A stretch of DNA of 64,000 nt from Dinghuibacter silviterrae (GCF_004366355.1 NZ_SODV01000002.1:2148768-2212767); one strand, 5' to 3'; shown: positions 49,179 to 57,891, counted from the first letter of the stretch. A program made the numbers and translations. The notes: a model not told the origin generated them from the letters alone.

Positions 49179-51763
49179 GGCCTTCGCGTGAGGCGCCAGG
49201 TGATGCCGGCCGCGACAATCAACAACAACCCCAGCCACCACAGCCGGTGAGACGACCGGCCGGTAAGCGCATCGGGGTCGCCTTGGTATTGTAGGGCTGC
49301 CCAGAAATAAGGAAGCTTTTGTATGGAAGATACCTCCGGGTCATCCAGCCACCGGAGCTTGGAGGCGCGAAGGGCTTGGGCAGCGCCACCGGGTTCCCGC
49401 AGTTTTTCATAGTATTGGATCATCAACCGCGCGGCCGTTTCGTCATTGACGTTCCACCAACCGGAGATGACCGCCCTGGCGCCCCCTGCGGTGAATGCCC
49501 GGGAGAGGCTTTGCACCCCCTCGCCGGTTACTGCCCGCCCGTCCCCGGTTTTGCAGGCACTGAGCACGACGAGTGCCGGATGTCCACTGGCTTCGAAGAA
49601 ATAAAACGGGCCGTCGTACAACGCGATGTGGGGCGCCGCCAGGCTGTCTTGCTGGATATATGCGTGCGCACTCAGGTGGACGATTTCGGAAGAAGAAAGC
49701 GCATGCCGGAACGCGGCCGTGGTGGCCTGGCCGGCGGTAAACCAGTTCCCCGAAGGGACAAAACGCCGTATCCCCGTTTCCTCCGACGCAATGGCGTTCA
49801 AAACGGGGGAGGAACCATGCGCATCCGGCAGGAAAAACCCGGAAAACCCCTTTCCCTGGTTCCGGTCGAGCTTTTGCTGCCGCAACGTTTCCAAGGACCA
49901 ATTGTAGCAGATCGATTCCTGCCGGATCACGAACGGCCAGTCAGCAGGGTCCTCCGGGAAATCTGGGCGGGTGAGCAGGGCTTCGACCGGAAGGAGGTCT
50001 AACGAGCCGTCGGGTAAGAGTATGTATGATTTCCCCGGTTCCAGGGGATGGGTTCCAAAAAGCCGGTGATAGATCGAATATGCTTCTTCCCCATACCGGC
50101 GGGGATGGTTGATCATGGCTTCCGCACCACCCGCGAACCAGCGGCCGGTGAATGATTTCAGGCTGTCCTGCCAGGCGCCGGGCAGGCATTCGACATAGTC
50201 GATGGCGGAAGCGGTACATTCCACCGTATAAAGGGCTTTTGATCCTACGAAATACGAACGCGCTACCAGGCCGCCTCCAAGGGCGTCCTTCCATAAAACG
50301 CCGCCGGATAAAACGCTGCTGTCCGGTGCTTTCCGCAACCTGGCCAGCTCCCAGCCGGCGGCCCTGGCGGCGGAGAGGGCGCCCAGACGGACGCTGTCGC
50401 TTTCGGTAATGGCCTCCCGGTTATAATAGGCGATGGCTCCCTCCAGGAGACGGATCCGCCGGGTCACGCTGTCGGGTGGCCGCCGGTCATCCGCCTGGTG
50501 GTGCCGTATCTCTTCCAGCAACAACTGTGCTTTGCTGCTCTCCATGAAATCAAGGATGTATTGCGCGTATACGGGCTTGGGGAATTGATTCCATGCGGTC
50601 CAGGCCGTGGAAATGGCCTGCTCGAACCGCTCCCGGGCGTCCGCGGCCCATTGTTCACGTGATGTACCGGTGACGAGCTCTTGTCTTAGCCGGGTACCGG
50701 TCGCAAAACTCAGCCCGAACAGCCGGAGGGCGTCGTCGGTTTGGCCGGATGCCAGCGCCCATCGGGCACGGTCGTACAACAGGTCTTCAAACGTATACTC
50801 CGCGTAAGCGTCCGAGGGGCGAAGACTGGAAAACGTCGTGCCCGGACGGAGGACCGCCAGCGCTTTTTGTTGGTAATCGTCCGCTGTCCTTAGCAGGCCG
50901 AGCCGTAGATAAAGCGCGCCCAGCCGCTGCAGGAGCTTGGCCTGCTCCCGGATATTGCCTTTTTTGAGGGCCAGCGCTTCCTTGTAAAAAGAAAGCGCCT
51001 TTTCCGGAACCCCTGCAAAGATATCGCCGGCCTGCTGGTAGGCCGTTAGCAGCCAATCAATGGCGGAAGCCTTTTTGAGCAGGTCGATGGCTTCCAGGAT
51101 ACTGGAGGCGGCTTCCGCTTGCCGGTGGAGTGCCTGGAAGGCGTCGGCTTGCTCAGACAACAGTAATCCGCGAAGGGAAGGGGTTCGACCCGCCACTGCG
51201 AGGCCCCTGCGGCAGTACGCCAGTGCCTGGAGGGGTTGCCCGTTGTCGGAGCAATCACCGGCCAGGTTGCTGTAGACCCCCGCGAGCACGAAAGGGTCGT
51301 TCTCCTTTAATGCGATGGTGAGGGCCTGTTCATGGATGAATATCGCCTGCCCGTAGTCGCCTAAGCGTGTATAGTTATTGCCCAGCGGTTTGAGGATATT
51401 GTCCACGACGAGGTGGTCGTCTGCCAGCTCCGGGTGCGCCCGGGCCCAGTCGTAGGCGGCGGTATAAGCGTCCGTGGAGGGGACGACCGCTCCGTTCAAC
51501 AACCACATATACCCCTCGTTGGTGAGCAGGTCCTGCCAGGCTTGTATTTCTTCCTCCGTCCGGGGGGCGCGCCAGGCCTTGTGCGTGGCTTCCTGGAGCT
51601 GCGAGGCTCGCTGGGCCGGGGCTGCGGCTACCCATTGGATCTGGGTATAGATCCAATCCGAAAGGTCATTCTGTTTTTGGTACCGGAGCAGCGTTGTATC
51701 GGACGGCTGCGCCGCGGCCTTTGTGAAGAGGGCCAACAGGAGGATGATGGGGCGTGCAAACAT
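49175..51763 (-). CDS. Exported, membrane-anchored TPR-CHAT caspase-like protein
   Basis: ATG at 51763 (TAATG overlap with the upstream gene) starts a signal peptide (MFARPIILLLALFTKAAA|Q); longer in-frame starts inside the upstream gene lack support. 862 residues: TPR repeats (about 100-450), a linker, and a C-terminal CHAT domain with the His700 (HLSAHA) and Cys737 (LSACKTGDG) dyad, then GVQSLSRAFTAGGARAVISGWW. It ends with one membrane helix (WWLGLLLIVAAGITW) and a basic tail RLTRRP, so the protease-like part should face the periplasm. CHAT proteins are caspase-like peptidases, often in partner-controlled systems. Co-transcribed with the PKD/barrel gene. Confidence 0.9.
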   Translation of the reverse strand: MFARPIILLLALFTKAAAQPSDTTLLRYQKQNDLSDWIYTQIQWVAAAPAQRASQLQEATHKAWRAPRTEEEIQAWQDLLTNEGYMWLLNGAVVPSTDAYTAAYDWARAHPELADDHLVVDNILKPLGNNYTRLGDYGQAIFIHEQALTIALKENDPFVLAGVYSNLAGDCSDNGQPLQALAYCRRGLAVAGRTPSLRGLLLSEQADAFQALHRQAEAASSILEAIDLLKKASAIDWLLTAYQQAGDIFAGVPEKALSFYKEALALKKGNIREQAKLLQRLGALYLRLGLLRTADDYQQKALAVLRPGTTFSSLRPSDAYAEYTFEDLLYDRARWALASGQTDDALRLFGLSFATGTRLRQELVTGTSREQWAADARERFEQAISTAWTAWNQFPKPVYAQYILDFMESSKAQLLLEEIRHHQADDRRPPDSVTRRIRLLEGAIAYYNREAITESDSVRLGALSAARAAGWELARLRKAPDSSVLSGGVLWKDALGGGLVARSYFVGSKALYTVECTASAIDYVECLPGAWQDSLKSFTGRWFAGGAEAMINHPRRYGEEAYSIYHRLFGTHPLEPGKSYILLPDGSLDLLPVEALLTRPDFPEDPADWPFVIRQESICYNWSLETLRQQKLDRNQGKGFSGFFLPDAHGSSPVLNAIASEETGIRRFVPSGNWFTAGQATTAAFRHALSSSEIVHLSAHAYIQQDSLAAPHIALYDGPFYFFEASGHPALVVLSACKTGDGRAVTGEGVQSLSRAFTAGGARAVISGWWNVNDETAARLMIQYYEKLREPGGAAQALRASKLRWLDDPEVSSIQKLPYFWAALQYQGDPDALTGRSSHRLWWLGLLLIVAAGITWRLTRRP

Positions 51764-53703
51764 TACAACTTGACGCCAAGATAAAAGAAAAAACGATCGG
51801 TGAGGTTCCCTTTCAGGAGCCGGATATACCGCGCCCCTATGAACGGGCCGCCTTTTACCAGGCCGAATTGAACGTCGGCAAATGGAGCGGCATTCCAATC
51901 CCCCAGGTACTTGACGGCGGATGTCGTGCGGGACACGGAAGTCGTTGCTATCCCTTGTGCCGTAAAATAGTTGGTTTGTTCCACCGTCGTTTGCTCCGAG
52001 ATATCCACCTGCACCATGGCGCCCAGACCAACGCCCACATATTTTCCAATGTTGTACCGGTAATGCAGGGGCGTGACCTCGAAGCTATTATAGTGGGTGG
52101 TTGTTTTGATCCTGTGGCCGGTGATCAAAAATGGCAGGCCGCCGATCAGGGTGTCCCGGTTGTCCTGCACCACCGGCCCGGTAAGGACGTTTTGCTGGAG
52201 CAGCCCGACAAAGGCTTCGACCTGGAAATACGGGCGTACGGGCGCGTACGGTGCAAGGACGTAGCCGAATTGAAGGGGACCCGTGGCGGAATACCCGCCC
52301 CCGGGAGACGGGAGGACGCTGTAACCCGCCATGATCCCCGGCGAAAGCCCCTTGATAAAGCGAGCCGTCGCCCTGTTGGTCGTCACCGGAGGGTGACCGT
52401 CAAAGCTGATGGAGGCCTGGGTACCGAAGGGGATCTTTGGGGGTTTCTTCCTGAACCGGGCGGCGTACTCTATAAAACCCGTACTCGAATCCGGGTCCGC
52501 GATCCGCTGCTGTATACCCGGGAGGTAAATGTGATGGAGGCGGAAGAAAACGCTGTCGCCCCGGTGGACGGTGTCCACGCAGCTTTGCCCGGAACCCGCG
52601 GAATCGCACAAGGGGCAGGGAGGGCTGACAGCCGTCAGCACCAGCGAGTTCGGGTCAAGCTGTTTGGGCAGGCGGATGCCCACCGACACGTCTCTGGCCG
52701 GCCCCGTGCCGGTATTTTCGAATTGGACGCGATAGACCACCGGCTTTTTCTGACGGAAAAAGCGATAGTTGATCCGGCGGCTTTTGACCATAAACCGGTT
52801 GGGATCATGGGAGGAAACGACCGGCATGTCCAACTGGTACCTGCCGGGAGGAGCGGCCGTGTTATCCGGCACCAGCATGGCGCTGAAGCTAACGGTTGCG
52901 TTGGTGTCCTGCAGCATGCCCGGAAGCGTATTCATCTCCAGGAAAATGAATTTTTCCTCCCCCGGAGCCATCCCCGAAAAGTGGAGGACGGTATGCCTGG
53001 TATAAAGGTTTTGCAGGGACCGGAGCATGGATAGGGTCGCCGATCGGGTGGAGAAGTCCCCCGTAAAAGCCGCAACCACCCCCCCTTGTCCATTCCAGGT
53101 GGGCGGAAGCGCTATCGCCAGGTCCGAAAGGGAAGAACGTTGCTCTGCATTATAGCAGCGCTCGTCCGCCAGGGCAAAGCCTTCCCGGTCCATCATCCGT
53201 TCGTTGTAAAAAAGGACGATCGATCCGCTCAGCGAATCCGCGCCCTGGTTGCGATAACCGACGACCGTTACGAAGTTCTCGCCCGGCCGGGGATACCGGT
53301 TGACCTTTAACTCGATCTCCCCGCTTCCATGAAAGAAATGGGACGCCCAGGCGTTCCTCCCCGCCGGGGTCTTTCGAACCTTTACCGGCCGGGGCCGGGT
53401 GGGCGGCGCCTTGCCGTCGTCGTAATTGTTGGTGGCATATAACCGGACCCGGTAGGTACCCGTGTCCCGGTAGGCATAGACAGGCTCCTTGTCAAAACTG
53501 AACCGCCCGTCCCCCAATTCCCAGAAATACGTGTAAAATGCGGCGGGCGCCCCTGCCATTTGCCGGAGCGGCCGGAGGCCGGCGGACAGACGGATACTGT
53601 CCCCTTGTTCCATCACCCTTACCTGCGCGGGGAGGGTGTCCTGGGACAGGCCCATTTTCGCTCCGGCCAGTAGGAATACTATGACCCAAATGGTCTTTTG
53701 CAT
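51763..53703 (-). CDS. PKD-domain exported protein with C-terminal barrel-like region
   Basis: 646 residues with signal peptide (to KMGLS|Q). A PKD domain (about 45-110: FYTYFWELGDGRFSFDKEPVYAYRDTGTYRVRLYATNNY) is followed by a beta-rich middle with a DUF11-like segment (VVYRVQFENTGTGPARDVSVGIRLPKQLDPNSL) and a C-terminal ~200 residues of alternating strands ending FFFYLGVKL, which looks like a small outer-membrane barrel. Inference: a surface or outer-membrane receptor for the CHAT protein encoded next to it (TAATG overlap). It has the two-block GGGGGTAACAA/TTGATCTA promoter 17 nt upstream. Confidence 0.75.
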   Translation of the reverse strand: MQKTIWVIVFLLAGAKMGLSQDTLPAQVRVMEQGDSIRLSAGLRPLRQMAGAPAAFYTYFWELGDGRFSFDKEPVYAYRDTGTYRVRLYATNNYDDGKAPPTRPRPVKVRKTPAGRNAWASHFFHGSGEIELKVNRYPRPGENFVTVVGYRNQGADSLSGSIVLFYNERMMDREGFALADERCYNAEQRSSLSDLAIALPPTWNGQGGVVAAFTGDFSTRSATLSMLRSLQNLYTRHTVLHFSGMAPGEEKFIFLEMNTLPGMLQDTNATVSFSAMLVPDNTAAPPGRYQLDMPVVSSHDPNRFMVKSRRINYRFFRQKKPVVYRVQFENTGTGPARDVSVGIRLPKQLDPNSLVLTAVSPPCPLCDSAGSGQSCVDTVHRGDSVFFRLHHIYLPGIQQRIADPDSSTGFIEYAARFRKKPPKIPFGTQASISFDGHPPVTTNRATARFIKGLSPGIMAGYSVLPSPGGGYSATGPLQFGYVLAPYAPVRPYFQVEAFVGLLQQNVLTGPVVQDNRDTLIGGLPFLITGHRIKTTTHYNSFEVTPLHYRYNIGKYVGVGLGAMVQVDISEQTTVEQTNYFTAQGIATTSVSRTTSAVKYLGDWNAAPFADVQFGLVKGGPFIGARYIRLLKGNLTDRFFFYLGVKL

Positions 53704-53720
53704 GGGTTGTCTTGTAAAAA

Positions 53721-53752
53721 TAGATCAATGGGACTACCCATTTGTTACCCCC
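53721..53752 (-). promoter_or_regulatory. Two-block ECF-type promoter before the PKD-CHAT operon
   Basis: On the minus strand GGGGGTAACAA (53752-53742), 13 bases, TTGATCTA (53728-53721). The same blocks with the same 13-base gap stand before the Ala-rich gene at 55091-55122. The start codon at 53703 lies 17 nt downstream. Confidence 0.55.
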
Positions 53753-53789
53753 CTTCTTTTTTTTGGAGATATTCGCTGAAATTCGCGGC

Positions 53790-54347
53790 ATGGCGATCCA
53801 CCCGGACCAACAATATGTTGACGCGTTGCTCCACAACGACAGGAACCTCATAGAGGACATCTACCGGCGTTTTTCCGCCACCGTTAGGAACTACGTCCTC
53901 AAAAACGGCGGCGACACCGGCGACGCCGCCGATATTTTCCAGGAGTCCCTCATCGACATATACAACCAGGCCCGGCACCGGCAGTTGCAGTTGACCTGCC
54001 CCTTCGAGCCTTTCCTCCTCCTCGTCTGTAAACGGAAATGGCTAAATGAACTAAAGAAAAGGGGGCACAGCCCGGTAACAAAACCCGCGGAAGACGTATC
54101 TGATTTTGGAGAAGATACCTTCGCAGCCGCGGAGAGGGTGGCTTCCGAAGAGGACAGACACCGGGCGTTCCGGGAAGCGTTCGATAGGCTGGGGGAGCGC
54201 TGCCGCGAGATCCTGAGAAGCGTTCTTACCGGGGAACGGCAGGAGAAAATCGCTGAAGCACTGGGCGTTAGCTATGGTTATCTCCGCAAAAAGAAGACCG
54301 AATGCATGGCGACCCTTTTGTCTCATATTCAATCCCTGAAACTGTAA
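53790..54347 (+). CDS. RNA polymerase sigma factor, sigma-70/ECF family
   Basis: ATG 53790 (MAIHPDQQYVDALLHNDRNLIEDIYRRF) gives 185 residues; the frame is open upstream to 53742 but with no family support. Region 2 includes GDAADIFQESLIDIYNQAR; region 4 is LGERCREILRSVLTGERQEKIAEALGVSYGYLRKKKTECMATLL. It is divergent from the PKD-CHAT operon and 3 nt upstream of a membrane anti-sigma. The shared promoter motif at 53721-53752 and 55091-55122 is the best guess for its target. Confidence 0.9.
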   Translation: MAIHPDQQYVDALLHNDRNLIEDIYRRFSATVRNYVLKNGGDTGDAADIFQESLIDIYNQARHRQLQLTCPFEPFLLLVCKRKWLNELKKRGHSPVTKPAEDVSDFGEDTFAAAERVASEEDRHRAFREAFDRLGERCREILRSVLTGERQEKIAEALGVSYGYLRKKKTECMATLLSHIQSLKL

Positions 54348-54350
54348 AAC

Positions 54351-55076
54351 ATGGCGACCTACGATCGTGAATATATCATCCGTTATGTAGACGGCGAGCT
54401 TCCGGAGGAGGAAAGCCGGTGGTTCGAAACCGACCTCCGGCAGGACCCGGCCCTGCAGGCCGAGGTCGCCTTGTATCGGGAGCTGAAAGAAAGCCTCAGG
54501 CAACGGTTGGCGCCGGATGCTTCCGCCAGCGGCCTCAGGGCGACATTGACCTCCCTAAGACCGCAGTATTTCCGCTCCCGTATCGTTCCCTTCACCCGCT
54601 GGGTCGCCGGGGTCGCCGCCGCCGCCGTCATCGGCATCGTTTCCGTGCTGCTGTGGCCCTCCAGCCGGCAAGACACCATCGACCGCCTCAGTCGTACCGA
54701 GATGATCGGCACGGCCGAGCGCGGCAACAATACCGATACGCTTTTGCAAAAAGCTGCTGTCTATTTTAATCGCCAGGACTTCTCCCATGCCTTACCCGTC
54801 CTCGACCAGGCCGTGCGGGCCGACACCAGCAACCAGCTCGCCTTATTCTATAGAGGTGTAGCCGCCTGGAAGACCGGTGGTACCGCCGCGGCCCGTGCCG
54901 ACTGGCAAAAGGTCTATGCCGGGGAGTCCCTTATGCGTTATGACGCAGCGTTCTACATGGCGCTAAGCTATGCCGCGGAGAACGATCGTCCCGCCGCCCT
55001 TCAATGGCTGTCCAGGATCCCCGAAGGATCCTCCCTGTCGGCAAAGGCTAAAGAGTTGAACGCCAAGCTGGAATAA
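54351..55076 (+). CDS. Membrane anti-sigma factor with periplasmic TPR
   Basis: 241 residues. An N-terminal helical domain (YIIRYVDGELPEEESRWFETDLRQDPALQAEVALYRELK) resembles zinc-less anti-sigma domains, followed by one membrane helix (VAGVAAAAVIGIVSVLLWP) and a periplasmic TPR part (NNTDTLLQKAAVYFNRQDFSHALPVLDQAVRADTSNQLALFYRGVAAWKTG). It starts 3 nt after the sigma gene. Inference: the TPR part senses envelope state, perhaps by touching the TPR-CHAT protein, and frees the sigma factor. Confidence 0.8.
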   Translation: MATYDREYIIRYVDGELPEEESRWFETDLRQDPALQAEVALYRELKESLRQRLAPDASASGLRATLTSLRPQYFRSRIVPFTRWVAGVAAAAVIGIVSVLLWPSSRQDTIDRLSRTEMIGTAERGNNTDTLLQKAAVYFNRQDFSHALPVLDQAVRADTSNQLALFYRGVAAWKTGGTAAARADWQKVYAGESLMRYDAAFYMALSYAAENDRPAALQWLSRIPEGSSLSAKAKELNAKLE

Positions 55077-55090
55077 ATTTATTGGAAAAA

Positions 55091-55122
55091 GGGGGTAACA
55101 ACATCCCGGTCTGGTTGATATA
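55091..55122 (+). promoter_or_regulatory. Two-block ECF-type promoter before the Ala-rich gene
   Basis: GGGGGTAACAA (55091-55101), 13 bases, TTGATATA (55115-55122). It differs by one base from the minus-strand copy at 53721-53752. The start codon at 55173 is 50 nt downstream. A second GTAACAA (55123-55129) follows directly. Confidence 0.55.
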
Positions 55123-55172
55123 GTAACAAAGGGCCTCGCGGCCTGATCACTTAACAATCAAAACCAGGAATT

Positions 55173-55745
55173 ATGAAACGTTATGCCTTTTTTTCGATCG
55201 TCTTTGTCGCAGGACTCGCCGTCTCGAACGTGTCCTCCGCTCAGCTTGGCCTGGGGGTCGCCAGTTCCGCCCGTTTGACCTCTTCCGCCGCCGTTAACTC
55301 GGCAGGCGTCAGCAACGCGCTGAGGGCAAGCTCTACCGCAGCCGCCACGAAAAGCACCGCTGCCGTTCACACCACGGCCGCCACGACTAACGCAACGGTC
55401 GCTACCGCTCATGCCGCTGCCGCTACCACGGCCGCAAACGCTCATGCCGCTGCCGCTACCACGGCTCAAGCCGGTCAGCAAGCCGCTGCGACCACCGTCC
55501 AGGCCGGCAAACAGGCCGTTAGCTCCACCGTACAGACCGGCCAGACAGCCGCTGTCGCCGCCTCCGGCAAAGTAGCCGGCGCTACCTCGCAGGCAAGCAC
55601 ATCTACTATATCGACGAAGACCTCTGTTTCCGCTTCCGCCGGTGCCTCCGGCCAGACTGGGCAAAGTCAGGCCGGGCAAAGCACAACAGCAGCCCACGCA
55701 GGATTACAGGTTAAGGCTTCGACGAACACTAGTGTTCAACACTAG
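55173..55745 (+). CDS. Exported Ala/Thr/Gln/Ser-rich low-complexity protein
   Basis: 190 residues. A signal peptide (to NVSSA|Q) is followed by almost pure Ala, Thr, Ser, Gln, Gly and His with loose repeats (AHAAAATTAAN, AHAAAATTAQAG, QTGQ/QAGQ). There are no Cys and hardly any aromatic or acidic residues, so it is probably unfolded, fibrous or heavily glycosylated (inference). I recognise no family. It follows the sigma/anti-sigma pair and carries the motif shared with the PKD-CHAT operon, so it may belong to that system. Ala repeats are coded with varied codons (GCC, GCT, GCA), which argues for selection rather than slippage. Confidence 0.75.
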   Translation: MKRYAFFSIVFVAGLAVSNVSSAQLGLGVASSARLTSSAAVNSAGVSNALRASSTAAATKSTAAVHTTAATTNATVATAHAAAATTAANAHAAAATTAQAGQQAAATTVQAGKQAVSSTVQTGQTAAVAASGKVAGATSQASTSTISTKTSVSASAGASGQTGQSQAGQSTTAAHAGLQVKASTNTSVQH

Positions 55746-55776
55746 CCGTTTACGCTAGCAACCTATGAAAGCACAG

Positions 55777-55805
55777 GGGTCGCCCGTCAAGGGCGGCCCT
55801 TCATT
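55777..55805 (+). terminator. Terminator-like hairpin after the Ala-rich gene
   Basis: GGGTCGCCC (55777-55785) pairs with GGGCGGCCC (55791-55799) across GTCAA with one G-T pair, followed by TTCATTT. It separates the Ala-rich gene from the exported protein at 55824. Confidence 0.6.
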
Positions 55806-55823
55806 TATCAAAAATTCATAGAC

Positions 55824-56636
55824 ATGCGTACTTTCATATACCTCCTGTTCCTGATCCTGCTTAGCCAGGCCACCTTTGCCCAAAGCAAGGATACCACTCA
55901 TAAGGAAAAGACCCACGTCATCGCGGGCGTCACCTACAACTCCGGCCTCAACTACTACGGCCGTGTAGACAGCCTCCACACCAAAGGCGTGCTCCCCTTC
56001 GTCGGGATCGACTTCAGGAACGGTTTATACATGCACAGCACCTTTGTTTTTATCCAAAACAGTGTCCAGTCCGAATACGCCGCCACCTTACTCGAAGCCG
56101 GGTATAACTTTACCGGGCACAGCGGCCACTGGGCAGGAAACCTATCTGCCTCCCAGTTTTTTTACCGGCCCGGCACCGACCTCGTGCAATCGGTCATCCA
56201 TGAAATGGCCACCGCCAGCCTCACCAACCTAAACAAGATCGTCGACATCACCGTCGGCATCAACGCCAAATGGAGCAGCCAGGTCGATCCCGGTGCCCAG
56301 GCCGGTCTCGACCACATCATCAGGTTCCAGAAAGTATTCGGGAAGGGGATCCTCGTCCTCGATCCATCCGCTTATGTTTACGCCGGCACCCAACACTTCA
56401 CCCAGACGTATTACGAACAAAAGAACTTTCTATTTATTCCGGTATCCGACCAACAAATCACGACCCAAAGCAGCCAATTTAATGTGCTGGCGTATGAATT
56501 CAGCCTGCCCGTCGTCTTCCGCTACCAAAAATTCTATCTAATTCTTTCACCCGCGTATGTGCTCCCGCAAAACCTTCTGGGCGAACCCGGCCAAAACCTG
56601 TTTTATTTGACCGCGACCGTTAAATTCGCGCTGTAA
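55824..56636 (+). CDS. Exported beta-barrel-like protein, unknown function
   Basis: 270 residues with signal peptide (to ATFA|Q). The rest alternates short strands with aromatic girdle residues (VIAGVTYNSGLNYYGRV, GLYMHSTFVFIQ, AATLLEAGYNFTG) and ends LFYLTATVKFAL with a C-terminal hydrophobic strand, as in small outer-membrane barrels. No named family recognised. It has no tight operon link: a hairpin lies upstream and 68 nt separate it from the next gene. Confidence 0.65.
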   Translation: MRTFIYLLFLILLSQATFAQSKDTTHKEKTHVIAGVTYNSGLNYYGRVDSLHTKGVLPFVGIDFRNGLYMHSTFVFIQNSVQSEYAATLLEAGYNFTGHSGHWAGNLSASQFFYRPGTDLVQSVIHEMATASLTNLNKIVDITVGINAKWSSQVDPGAQAGLDHIIRFQKVFGKGILVLDPSAYVYAGTQHFTQTYYEQKNFLFIPVSDQQITTQSSQFNVLAYEFSLPVVFRYQKFYLILSPAYVLPQNLLGEPGQNLFYLTATVKFAL

Positions 56637-56704
56637 AAGGATTAAAGCATTCTAACTGGAATCCGGCAGAATCCTTGCTAGCTTTAGGTTAGAAATGCTC
56701 CGTT

Positions 56705-57277
56705 ATGAAAAAGTCAACTCTTTCTCTCTGGATAGGGTGTCTTTTCACCCTCATCCTTTCTTCGGCCCGCGCACAAAACGAATGCGGGGGCGTGTACCTC
56801 ACCTCAAGCGACTACCTCGCCGGAAAAGCCTATCCCGCCAAAACGCTCAGGGGCAAATCCTGGAGCAACGGCGAAGACCTCCTCGGCAGCAAACGCCTCC
56901 TGGTAGACCTGTCCGGCCAGCTCCACGAAACCGAAATGGCCGCCATCTATGCCGTCAAATGCTGCAACGGCAATATCGTAAGGATATTCCAGGGCGGAAC
57001 CTACATGCTTCTAAACCCCGGCGGCAGCATCCCGATGTACAAGGTCACCATCGGCTCCTCGGGCAAGGGCGATTACACGATCGTCAAGTATTTCTTTAGC
57101 AAGGACGCCGCCGCCGATATCCAGGAACTAACCGTCGACAACCTCCGCGACGCCTTTGCCGACAATAAAAAGTTCGACGACGCGCTGATCCAGTTCCGGT
57201 CAGACCGGGATCTGGCGTCTTATGACAAGAAGCAGAAGTGTTTTAGGCTGGATAAGGTGTATTCGGAGACGCATTAG
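56705..57277 (+). CDS. Exported protein, unknown function
   Basis: 190 residues with signal peptide (to SSARA|Q). The mature part has Cys residues at ENECGG, KCCNGN and KCFRLD that may form disulfides, a region VYLTSSDYLAGK and a helical C-terminal segment (LTVDNLRDAFADNKKFDDALIQF). Upstream, TTCTAAC (about 56649) and GTTAGAA (about 56690) form a distant inverted repeat before the ATG. No family recognised. Confidence 0.6.
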   Translation: MKKSTLSLWIGCLFTLILSSARAQNECGGVYLTSSDYLAGKAYPAKTLRGKSWSNGEDLLGSKRLLVDLSGQLHETEMAAIYAVKCCNGNIVRIFQGGTYMLLNPGGSIPMYKVTIGSSGKGDYTIVKYFFSKDAAADIQELTVDNLRDAFADNKKFDDALIQFRSDRDLASYDKKQKCFRLDKVYSETH

Positions 57278-57304
57278 GTCTTTTAATTGCTTTACATTTT
57301 TGAT

Positions 57305-57330
57305 AATAATTGACAATTTTGTCAATTATT
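57305..57330. promoter_or_regulatory. Perfect palindrome, probable operator of the GNAT/HTH pair
   Basis: AATAATTGACAA and TTGTCAATTATT pair without a mismatch over a TT spacer. It lies directly upstream of the -7 box at 57337 and covers the place of a -33 element, as expected for a repressor site. The HTH protein at 57892 is the natural candidate. Confidence 0.6.
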
Positions 57331-57336
57331 TTTTTG

Positions 57337-57344
57337 TATTTTTG
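57337..57344 (+). promoter_or_regulatory. Bacteroidota -7 box before the 57365 gene
   Basis: TATTTTTG fits TAnnTTTG. A TTTG lies at 57318-57321, 15 nt upstream (shorter than the usual 19). The start codon follows 20 nt downstream. Confidence 0.5.
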
Positions 57345-57364
57345 CCTGGTAAATCACGGGATCA

Positions 57365-57865
57365 ATGGTCTTGGAGGAGATTTCCAGCGGGGAACAAGTA
57401 GAGGCAACTATTGAGCCACTGAACCTCAATGACTTCAAAGTCATCAAAAGAGACAAGTCGCGATTCGATTCATTTAACTGGAATGCGTATAAAAGCAGGG
57501 AGGTCTACAAGCTCAGGCTTGTTAGTGATGAGACTATTTTGGGGCTTATGTGCCTCACGGATCATCCCGGAGAAGGAATAGACGCTATAGAGATCGAATT
57601 ATTGGAAGTGAGCCTGGAAAACCGGCGAGGCAATAGGAAATTTGCCCTTATTGCCGGTTGCCTGATTGCTTTTGCCTGCCGGGAGTCATTCAAACGAGGG
57701 TATGAAGGATGGGTCTTTTTGAAGCCAAAGACGTACCTGAAGGAACATTATTCGTCAAAATACGGATTTGTTTGGGTGCCCATTAAAACACCAAGCCAAC
57801 CCGAAGGAATTATGGAATTGAATACCAACAATTCTCTTCGACTGATCAAGCGATATATTGACTAA
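57365..57865 (+). CDS. GNAT-like acetyltransferase, possible toxin of a toxin-antitoxin pair
   Basis: 166 residues, no signal peptide. The second half has GNAT features: a beta4-like IEIELLEVSLENR, then NRKFALIAGCLIAFACRESFKRGYEGWVFLKPKTYLKEHYSSKYGF, the usual helix, strand and tyrosine-rich end around the CoA site. A canonical Q/RxxGxG/A loop is not clear (RRGNRKFA stands there). It is followed after 26 nt by an HTH gene and preceded by a palindrome over the promoter, a layout common in toxin-antitoxin modules with autoregulation. Toxicity is inference. The DNA is more AT-rich than that to the left. Confidence 0.6.
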   Translation: MVLEEISSGEQVEATIEPLNLNDFKVIKRDKSRFDSFNWNAYKSREVYKLRLVSDETILGLMCLTDHPGEGIDAIEIELLEVSLENRRGNRKFALIAGCLIAFACRESFKRGYEGWVFLKPKTYLKEHYSSKYGFVWVPIKTPSQPEGIMELNTNNSLRLIKRYID

Positions 57866-57891
57866 GGCAATTAATTGCAAATCGTTAAAGC

